NCBI GenBank assembly: GCA_002501805.1
Contig: DAOI01000003.1
Span: 1-64,000 of the forward strand
DNA: 64,000 bases
Source: Euryarchaeota archaeon UBA463
Lineage (GTDB): Archaea; Thermoplasmatota; Poseidoniia; Poseidoniales; Thalassarchaeaceae
Direction of reading: 5' to 3'
Position numbers and translations under genes: made by a program. This document shows, piece after piece, positions 57,599 to 64,000 of this stretch; positions within the stretch are counted from its first letter, which is position 1; each line of letters begins with the position of its first letter. Below the pieces are notes generated by a model. That model did not search any database and was not told where the DNA came from. It saw only the letters and a list, made by a program, of their open reading frames with translations.

Positions 57599-58759
57599 TT
57601 AGGAACTAGAGTCTGACCCGCCAGAGTCATTGTATCTCCTCCGTTGCTTGGCTCGGATATACTTCAGAGGATGCGTCAACCACTCTTGATCGCAAAGCGA
57701 GTCGTCCCCTGCTTGAACTGGACAGCGAGCATTGGTCTTCAAAGCCGCACACCCATGAGGGGTATACTCCCTTTCGTATATGTGAGCAACCTGATATGAA
57801 GTCGTATCTGGGCTATAGTCAGGCGCTCCAGAGAAAAATCCACAGGTTTGCTCTTGGGAATGGCCTAGAGCCTTGGAGAAAGAAGCCAGAAAAACTCTGC
57901 CCACATGATTAACGTTGACTCCTTGGTTGAGCTCTGAAACCGCTGACTCAAAACAGGGAGGCCAATCTTCCCTAACAGCGGCTGATACAGGCATCTCTTC
58001 CTTTACCCGTAGGGCCAACATTCCGACTATCCTCTCCACCGGATCTGAGAACTGTGCGGCAAATTCATCACTCATTTTCTCCATGCGCTGTCTACAAGTC
58101 GCGTCAAGGTACCCCCTTACCCTCTCTTTCAGCAACCTAGACGTCCTCTGCCTGCTATTCTCCCCAGAGGCTGGATCCATTCGAACCCAACCGTCTCTGA
58201 CTGGCCTGTTAGCCAATCTCCAATATGTTCCTGAAATTTTTGGACAAAGCTCAATGAAGTCAGAAACAGGTACCCAATAGATCATATCATCCCCCTCTTC
58301 TATTTTGATTCCAGAAAGATAACTAGAGCATATTGTTGAGAAATTAGTCACATCTCTGCCGAATAGGCCGTCTGCTCTGCTAGCCTCTCCCTCAATCCAT
58401 CTTGCCAACAATCGCTCATCGAAAGAAGCACATACAACTAGCATGGCATGAAGGAATGAAAGAGTCTCAGTCATCTTACCCGCTTCACTTGAGAGATCAA
58501 CCGTTGTTGCATCATCTACCCCGTCTTTGTGCATTACAGACTCCAGTAGACGCAACCTGCCCCTTGCTCTCACTTCCTCAAGCCAAGGAGCCTCAACCAA
58601 ATCTCCTACTGTGACCCCATTCTCCCTCAGAACTTCTCGTATGTGGCTCCTGCCTTGAGGTAGCATTGGGTATCTCGATAATATCACCCGATCTTCGATT
58701 ATGGGTGGCTTGAGTGGAATGGGCACGATACCTAGAGAACCAAGAGGGTTATTCAACAA
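57599..58759 (-). CDS. priL: DNA primase large subunit PriL
   Basis: The regulatory subunit of the archaeal/eukaryotic-type primase, which makes RNA primers with PriS. The C-terminal iron-sulfur domain is recognisable: the cysteine in EQTCGFFSGAPDY, YQVAHIYEREYTPHGCAALKTNARCPVQAGDDSLCDQEWLTHPLKYIR, giving four candidate cluster cysteines. The N-terminal helical half is divergent but contains YPMLPQGRSHIREVL, as expected. 386 residues, typical size. The small catalytic subunit PriS is not in the window. It diverges from mptE with starts only about 26 bases apart, so each promoter must reach into the other gene. Confidence 0.88.
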   Translation of the reverse strand: MLNNPLGSLGIVPIPLKPPIIEDRVILSRYPMLPQGRSHIREVLRENGVTVGDLVEAPWLEEVRARGRLRLLESVMHKDGVDDATTVDLSSEAGKMTETLSFLHAMLVVCASFDERLLARWIEGEASRADGLFGRDVTNFSTICSSYLSGIKIEEGDDMIYWVPVSDFIELCPKISGTYWRLANRPVRDGWVRMDPASGENSRQRTSRLLKERVRGYLDATCRQRMEKMSDEFAAQFSDPVERIVGMLALRVKEEMPVSAAVREDWPPCFESAVSELNQGVNVNHVGRVFLASFSKALGHSQEQTCGFFSGAPDYSPDTTSYQVAHIYEREYTPHGCAALKTNARCPVQAGDDSLCDQEWLTHPLKYIRAKQRRRYNDSGGSDSSS

Positions 58760-58785
58760 TCACCGACCCCTTCCACTGGAGAAAC

Positions 58786-59544
58786 ATGTCTAGGCCACCC
58801 ACAGATTTGATACCCCCCATTGAACTTCTTGTAACAATTCAAGATGAATTCAGGAGCCATTTCGGATGGCAAGAATCTGATGATCTTTCAAGTGCGAAAA
58901 ACCTACTTTCTATCGTTGAGCAGTTAGGAGTGGAGCAATGGAGGAGGCCCAATAGGGCCGCAACAGTAGCAAATATTCAGAGAAGACTTGTTCTAAGAGA
59001 GCAAAATGTTGCTATCCTTGGCGCCGCAATAGACATAGAAGAACTAACTATTGCTCTAGAGTCACCAACTCTCCTGATCGCTGCCGATGGGGCCGCCGGA
59101 GTAATATCTCTGTTACCCGAAACGACAGCAGAGAGAGCATGGTCAAGATTGGCTTTCATAGTTTCAGATGCAGACGGAGGAGAGGGTACCATTGAGGCCG
59201 TGAATAGGGGGAAAACAGTTTTCCTACATGCACACGGGGATAATGAGAATGACTGGAGGGACCTTTTGGAAATTGCAAAGAACGCACCCACACCACCTCC
59301 TCTGATATTGACACATCAGACAACTGGAGAGATAGCTGGTATGCATAATCCAGGTGGTTTCACAGATGGCGACAGGGCTGCATGTATAGCTATGTCATTG
59401 GGGATTCCCGTTGAGAGGATAACCATGCTAGGGACAAATACAACGGAGGTCGGTAGGTGGTCAGGAACTACCGAAAAAGAAAAGAAACTAGTCAAATTAC
59501 AGTGGATGGCAACTATTTTACAGGCTCTGGGGATTCACTACTGA
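58786..59544 (+). CDS. mptE: 6-hydroxymethylpterin diphosphokinase MptE
   Basis: Archaeal enzyme that transfers diphosphate from ATP to 6-hydroxymethyl-7,8-dihydropterin on the way to pterin/folate-type cofactors. 252 residues. Family features: NVAILGAAIDIEELTIAL, LLIAADGAAGVISLL, LAFIVSDADGGEGTIEAVNRGKTVFLHAHGDNENDW, HNPGGFTDGDRAACIAMSLGIPVERITMLGTNTTEVGRW. The ATG at 58786 is used since upstream codons would overlap priL. Its stop abuts that of polC (TGATCA). Confidence 0.87.
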   Translation: MSRPPTDLIPPIELLVTIQDEFRSHFGWQESDDLSSAKNLLSIVEQLGVEQWRRPNRAATVANIQRRLVLREQNVAILGAAIDIEELTIALESPTLLIAADGAAGVISLLPETTAERAWSRLAFIVSDADGGEGTIEAVNRGKTVFLHAHGDNENDWRDLLEIAKNAPTPPPLILTHQTTGEIAGMHNPGGFTDGDRAACIAMSLGIPVERITMLGTNTTEVGRWSGTTEKEKKLVKLQWMATILQALGIHY

Positions 59545-62500
59545 TCATAGGAAGTCTTCCAAGGTCATCACCGTCACTCTATCATTATTGAATAAAGAGT
59601 CTACACTATCAGACATCCATCCAACACGCTGTTTGGTGTAATCATCAACTCCGTAGCTCTCCATAACTTCCTTCGTAACCTGGATATATTTCCTGACTGC
59701 CCCCTCCGAGACTGTTAGAACGACATTTCCCCCACAGGTCGCAACCCCGTCATCGGAACTCGAGAATCTTGGACCGCCCGAGATTCCCGATGCCCTCTGC
59801 ACGCACTTACCAGCTAGAGGCATTCTTCGATAGGAGTGCCCACATTTTACACATCGTACTTTCTGCCTGGTGAATGCCATCATATTGCCCCTCATATCTG
59901 GGAGGAAATGGGATTCAATGACTTGCGATGCCACTCTATCCACACTGACTGACCTGAGCCTACTCCCGAGCGCTAGTTGCTCACCCATCTTGTCGGTCAT
60001 ACTCACAAGCGTCTTGTATGCAGAATTTACTGGCCCAGAATCCAAGTCACCGGAATCATGCGTCCATCCATATCCTCGCAGATCTCCAATACTGCCCAGC
60101 CTGTCGCTCACTAGGTCCACTAAGTCCGATGCTTCGTTGGGGTGTGGTTGTGACAATGTAGCCTCATAGAAGTCGCGAGAATAGCTCCATGAGCAATCTA
60201 CGTTCAATGCCTCCTTGTCTATTTCCATCGGATTCAGCCTGGTCGTCAGAACCAGAGGAGCATCCATCCTGCCTCCCCTGCCTGCAGGTAGAATTTCCTT
60301 AGAGAAATTTAGCAAACCATCCATGAGCATCATTATGCTGTCCTCGTCTCCATCACAATTCCTTCTTTTGGCTGCGTGGAAAAGTGGGTGAGCGTATCCG
60401 GCTGACGAGGAAGTCCATCCAATTAAGCGACACAACACTCCTCCAGATGTATGCGGTGCGAGACCGATGGCTAATCTTCCGACTAAGTCTTTCTCGCTTG
60501 TCGCGTTATAGAATGGTTCCATTTGATAGAATCTAACTAGAAGCTCATCCACGAAATTACAAGTAGCGAGAAGGTGATCCTTGGATCTAATTGACGGGAT
60601 AAAGTCCTGTGGAAGTAACTCCAACATCTGACTATCAGATTTCACGATATTCCCTCGGATATCATGAGTATATCCCAGTTCAACAAGAGCCTCCCAAGAT
60701 GTACCAATCTCTGCCGGTTTGAAGTGTGTTACTGGTACATCACTCATATCATACCTTGAGGTTCCGTCTCTGAACACAGAAACCCCGTGCTTTGCCCTCA
60801 GAATGCCCTTCTCTAATGGTTCGGGGGACTGTCCTATCGAAACTAGTCCCTTTACAGCTTTGATCTTCGAGGGAAGCTTGTCCAAGCCCAAAGCCCTTCT
60901 TTTTACTTCAAGAATCGATGAGACCGGGACTGTCGTAAACTCACCCCGGCGCCTCCTCTTGCCTCCACGGCTCTTACGGACCTCCGTTCTTCCTCCACAC
61001 TCTTTGGCCACATTGGGGTCAGGTCTGACATGACACCTGATATGTGGAGACTCTGAACCACATTTGCTACAGATTCTCGGACCCATCTGAACTCTAATAC
61101 TTCCTTTGGAGGACGCCTCTCCTAGGAGCCTCTGAGGTCCCCCACTCTCAGCAATGGGATATAGCGAGTGAACCAATGGTTTCATCTCCCTGACTCCGGA
61201 CTTTTCCGGTCTGCCCATTCTAGCCCCAATTCTACACGTTGCAGAGTCCTCCCATCTCATCGAGGACAATTTCCTAACTAGCCACAACGAACCATCAACA
61301 ATGTGATCATCTAGTAACGAAACCGATCTATTCAGAGAGGCTACATTCTCGGGCCCCGGATCAGAGATTCCCTGTGCAGCTTCTTCTCCGATCGCTTCTG
61401 TCTCCAGTGTGCCCTTTCCTTGTTGCATAGCTAGGGTAGTTGCTTGTACTCTGGCAAGCCCCCTTCTACTCTCCAGCTCACTCTTTCTCTTTCCCTCAGC
61501 TTGGACTATCTTCTTGGCTTCTCTGACTCTGACGAGCCTATCTTCGATGTGCCCCATTGCATCTAAGGAACTAACTACTACGCCTTCCTCGCTCATCAGT
61601 CCTAGTCCTTCCAATAGACCTTCCCAGTTAGATGAAATCACGATATCTCCAGCCTCATGATAGTGTTGCAAACCAAGAGTCAGAAGACATGATTTTACAA
61701 TTCCATGATTTCTGACAGACATCCACGAAGGCCACATGTCAAAATCCGGCTCGTGTGTCGAGTCCAAGTCCTGTAAAGAATCAGGGCTCCAATCTCTCGA
61801 CGCCCCACTTATCCTCAATCCACTTTCTTCAATCTCTGACCCAGACAATGCTTGGATAAGAGGTCTAGTGATTGAAATCGGAAGGTCAGACCACCATAGA
61901 TTCCAAGGAGGAGGGACCGCTGTCCCAAATGCCTCAGATATTCTCTTCGACTGTTGCCAAGTCAAATCTATATCTCTCAGAAAAAGATACCACTCTCTCT
62001 TCCGCCACTCCCTCTCAAGAGCATCCTCCCCCCCACGATTTATTGCGCCATTAAAGGGTAGCCCTTTGGGCAGAGTATCAAGCCCGACCCCCATAATCTC
62101 TGCAAAGGTTGAGACCTTCTGAGGATGATCCATAGAATCCAGAAGATCTGCGGCCCACCAATCTCTATTGTAAGCTGAGGGAACCAGATTCTTGTTGTTC
62201 TCAAGAAACTCTCCGAAACCCATCAGAATCTCTCCATTATCCCAAACAGAAACAACCCTTTCTCGAATCAATTTCCACTCATCCAGGGTGTGTACACGTC
62301 TGAACTCACCATCGCCAAGAATTACCATTGGCCCCTCGATATCAGTACAGGGAGTAACTGCACAAGCCTTCCCAGGACGCTCAATCTTCATCTGAGTTCC
62401 AACCGATAGGAACCCACCTGCCGCCTCCATCGATACTGGATTCAAACCAGCAGCCGCCAAACCAGTGGCTCTACTTCTCCCATATCTAAGTCTGAATCCC

Positions 62501-63519
62501 CCGGGTTCACCAGGCTCGCCAAAGATAGGCCTTCCAGCGATCACATCATCCATGTATCTTGAAATCTCAGGAATTTGCCTGCTTTTGAAGCTATCAGACT
62601 CACCCTCATCGCTCTTTCCCTTACTAGCAAACTGAGAGATAAATTCCCATCCTGGAATCTCCATTCTTTCCGTGTGCTTCACAATTTTTGGAGCCTTGAG
62701 GCACAAACCTTCACCGATAACCAACATCACTCCACCTCGAACCCTGGTCCTGAATGAACCATTCTCATTCTGTACGTTCTTGACCTCCTTGAATCCAGCA
62801 CACTCCTGCTTCTCAGTCTCCTCTCCGTTAACCATTACTGGACACGCCCTAACGATTACCTCTACTTCCTCAGGAGGAGGTTTGTACTGAAGGCCAACTC
62901 TGTATAGTCCAAACTCTTCCTTCACTCTTTCCACCTCTCTTGTGGATGGATTATATCTCCCCAGACCAAGCTCACGTCTGATCATGTCACCAATTAGTAC
63001 GCACAGAGCTTGAGCAGTTCCTCCGGCGGCTCTTATTGGTCCGCAGAAATCAATAGAAAGAAACTCTGAGCCATCTGAATTATTGAGAATCCTGACCGCA
63101 CCAATACCATCCAGTGGAGCTACAAGAACAGCTTCTGTAAGTACAGCTAGGCCAACTCTGAGTCCACAATCTATTGCCTCTCGGAGATCTCCGTCACGCT
63201 CATACATCCGTTTTGCCACATTAACCGCTATCTGGATGGATGCACTCTCTCTGTCAGTTTTCAGAAGTATTGCTCGAAGGTCGTCCTCTATCTCTAGACC
63301 CTTCAGATACTCCTCGAGGAGTTTCTCAGTCCTACTTGCCAAATCCGCGGCTCTTGGGATTTCTATTTCAGTGCTGAAGTCAAGCCCCCTCGCCTTGGCC
63401 TGGAGAGCTATGTCATATACTTCCTGAGTCCTCAAATCAAGCCATTCTTGGTAGGATTCAACTTCGGATGAAAGCCTGTCTGAATCATACTCCGACACAG
63501 ATTCACGATGCTCAACCAT
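59545..63519 (-). CDS. polC: DNA polymerase D large (catalytic) subunit DP2
   Basis: The polymerising subunit of the archaeal D-family replicative polymerase. 1324 residues, slightly longer than Pyrococcus DP2. Recognised: LRVGLAVLTEAVLVAPLDGIGAVRI, SIDFCGPIRAAGGTAQALCVLIGDMIRRELGLGRYNPSTREVERVKEEF, FRLRYGRSRATGLAAAGLNP and the catalytic RNCDGDEDSIMMLMDGLLNFSKEILPAGRGGRMDAPLVLTTRLNP with the two essential aspartates. Two zinc sites (ICSKCGSESPHIRC, KVRCVKCGHSYRRMPLAGKC) and a C-terminal tail that binds the small subunit or PCNA follow. No intein interrupts the catalytic site, a common insertion place. The DP1 exonuclease subunit is not in this window. It diverges from pyrE. Confidence 0.96.
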   Translation of the reverse strand: MVEHRESVSEYDSDRLSSEVESYQEWLDLRTQEVYDIALQAKARGLDFSTEIEIPRAADLASRTEKLLEEYLKGLEIEDDLRAILLKTDRESASIQIAVNVAKRMYERDGDLREAIDCGLRVGLAVLTEAVLVAPLDGIGAVRILNNSDGSEFLSIDFCGPIRAAGGTAQALCVLIGDMIRRELGLGRYNPSTREVERVKEEFGLYRVGLQYKPPPEEVEVIVRACPVMVNGEETEKQECAGFKEVKNVQNENGSFRTRVRGGVMLVIGEGLCLKAPKIVKHTERMEIPGWEFISQFASKGKSDEGESDSFKSRQIPEISRYMDDVIAGRPIFGEPGEPGGFRLRYGRSRATGLAAAGLNPVSMEAAGGFLSVGTQMKIERPGKACAVTPCTDIEGPMVILGDGEFRRVHTLDEWKLIRERVVSVWDNGEILMGFGEFLENNKNLVPSAYNRDWWAADLLDSMDHPQKVSTFAEIMGVGLDTLPKGLPFNGAINRGGEDALEREWRKREWYLFLRDIDLTWQQSKRISEAFGTAVPPPWNLWWSDLPISITRPLIQALSGSEIEESGLRISGASRDWSPDSLQDLDSTHEPDFDMWPSWMSVRNHGIVKSCLLTLGLQHYHEAGDIVISSNWEGLLEGLGLMSEEGVVVSSLDAMGHIEDRLVRVREAKKIVQAEGKRKSELESRRGLARVQATTLAMQQGKGTLETEAIGEEAAQGISDPGPENVASLNRSVSLLDDHIVDGSLWLVRKLSSMRWEDSATCRIGARMGRPEKSGVREMKPLVHSLYPIAESGGPQRLLGEASSKGSIRVQMGPRICSKCGSESPHIRCHVRPDPNVAKECGGRTEVRKSRGGKRRRRGEFTTVPVSSILEVKRRALGLDKLPSKIKAVKGLVSIGQSPEPLEKGILRAKHGVSVFRDGTSRYDMSDVPVTHFKPAEIGTSWEALVELGYTHDIRGNIVKSDSQMLELLPQDFIPSIRSKDHLLATCNFVDELLVRFYQMEPFYNATSEKDLVGRLAIGLAPHTSGGVLCRLIGWTSSSAGYAHPLFHAAKRRNCDGDEDSIMMLMDGLLNFSKEILPAGRGGRMDAPLVLTTRLNPMEIDKEALNVDCSWSYSRDFYEATLSQPHPNEASDLVDLVSDRLGSIGDLRGYGWTHDSGDLDSGPVNSAYKTLVSMTDKMGEQLALGSRLRSVSVDRVASQVIESHFLPDMRGNMMAFTRQKVRCVKCGHSYRRMPLAGKCVQRASGISGGPRFSSSDDGVATCGGNVVLTVSEGAVRKYIQVTKEVMESYGVDDYTKQRVGWMSDSVDSLFNNDRVTVMTLEDFL

Positions 63520-63647
63520 AACTATGCCCCACGCGAATAAGTGTCCAACAGGCTAGACCGTTCAAGAACATTGACCGTATTTCCCCACTCGATGGCTATT
63601 TACCTACCGAAGCTTCATTCGATTACCATTGCTCGGATTAGTCGGAT

Positions 63648-64000
63648 ATGCAGTCGATTTCAGCCGCTCAAGCAAAGCTCCTCCTGATTGACAGGGTGAG
63701 AGATTTGGCATACCTTCACTCTCCTAATGACCTATTCACCTTAGCTAGTGGCAGGGAGAGTCCGCATTTCTTTGATATGAAACCAGTGATGATGAACCCA
63801 GAATGTGCTCATCTACTTGGAGTCCTAATTCATGATAAAATTGTCGATATAGGGGGCGTAGATGCCGTTGGTGGCTTGGAGTTAGGGGCTGTTCCCCTAA
63901 CGGCCATCGCAATTGCCAAGGCAGGAAAAGGCTCAGAAATCAGAGGATTCATGGTTCGCAAGGAGCCTAAGGGTAGAGGAGGCAGAAAGACTGGAAATCC
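63648..64000 (+). CDS. pyrE: Orotate phosphoribosyltransferase, 5' part
   Basis: The gene runs off the window end; 117 residues are visible. It begins MQSISAAQAKLLLIDRVRDLAYL and shows FTLASGRESPHFFDMKPVMMNPE, the PyrE region with the SG(K/R)xSxxYxD-type orotate site. DAVGGLELGAVPLTAIAIA and FMVRKEPKGRGGRKTGN follow, the last being the start of the PRPP-binding loop. It converts orotate to OMP in pyrimidine synthesis. The ATG at 63648 is chosen by family similarity. Upstream 128 bases to polC hold only promoters; a possible TATA-like GGCTATTTAC is near 63593. Confidence 0.9.
   Translation, partial: MQSISAAQAKLLLIDRVRDLAYLHSPNDLFTLASGRESPHFFDMKPVMMNPECAHLLGVLIHDKIVDIGGVDAVGGLELGAVPLTAIAIAKAGKGSEIRGFMVRKEPKGRGGRKTGN

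Noticed and set aside
59545..63519. Intein in polC, nrdJ or the RFC-like gene
   Set aside because: Catalytic motifs run on without interruption and no Hint-type splice motifs (HN-C ends) were seen.
1..64000. CRISPR array, insertion sequence, prophage or rRNA genes
   Set aside because: No regularly spaced repeats, transposase or phage genes or rRNA segments were noticed in any gap, and gaps are all under 300 bases.

Overview
The window looks like a piece of an uncultured planktonic euryarchaeal genome, most probably Marine Group II (Candidatus Poseidoniales) or a close relative. This is inferred from gene content, not from a marker tree. Archaeal information-processing genes are numerous: TFB, an Rpo12-type RNA polymerase subunit, an RFC small-subunit-like clamp-loader ATPase, primase large subunit PriL, DNA polymerase D large subunit, topoisomerase VI A and B, Dph5, Trm5, a Pcc1-like protein, MptE, archaeal 4-phosphopantoate--beta-alanine ligase and a DUF373 protein. 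They sit among bacterial-type metabolic genes: a fatty acid beta-oxidation cluster with an acyl-CoA-binding protein, a glycerolipid acyltransferase, bacterial-type MetK, a B12-dependent ribonucleotide reductase and GcvH. That mixture fits a heterotrophic surface-ocean archaeon.

Layout. 1-4.8 kb: end of a LysE-type exporter, a membrane protein, a large unknown protein, then dph5 and trm5 diverging from almost the same base. 4.8-12.9 kb: tRNA-Asp(GUC), guaA glutaminase subunit, rpo12, an RFC-like gene, tRNA-Arg(CCU), a membrane protein, then a run of SdhA-like flavoprotein, HIT protein, acyltransferase and a DUF2299-like gene. 13-24.8 kb: a 1690-residue surface protein with a VWA domain, an ArsR-like regulator, two small membrane proteins, topoisomerase VI, and a secreted FAS1-FAS1-cupredoxin protein. 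24.8-35.4 kb: a fused aconitase/isopropylmalate isomerase-type enzyme, tfb with a HEAT-like gene, nrdJ, OsmC, isocitrate dehydrogenase and a methyltransferase.

35.4-42.5 kb: a six-gene fatty acid catabolism operon (thiolase, 3-hydroxyacyl-CoA dehydrogenase/enoyl-CoA hydratase, acyl-CoA dehydrogenase, ACBP, DUF4442 hot-dog protein, nitronate monooxygenase-like flavoprotein). It has inverted-repeat and TATA-like elements in front, and GGTGAT-type ribosome binding sites that set TTG and GTG starts. 42.5-51.3 kb: a 1122-residue PIN-domain protein, a membrane protein, RNase HI, GcvH, a THEP1-type NTPase and a divergent N6-adenine methylase-like protein. 51.3-64 kb: isopropylmalate dehydrogenase family gene, a Pcc1-like/nadC/phosphopantoate ligase cluster, metK, DUF373, priL, mptE, polC and the start of pyrE.

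The genome is tightly packed. No intergenic gap reaches 300 bases. All ten convergent protein-gene junctions have gaps of 14 bases or less, and six abut or overlap at the stop codons. I found no CRISPR array, insertion sequence, prophage, intein or rRNA. I did not find an obvious new multi-gene defence or biosynthetic system. The best candidates for new biology are single proteins (the PIN giant, the VWA surface protein, the altered methylase, the reordered aconitase-type fusion), the ester-lipid/fatty-acid gene set, and the stop-to-stop gene packing.
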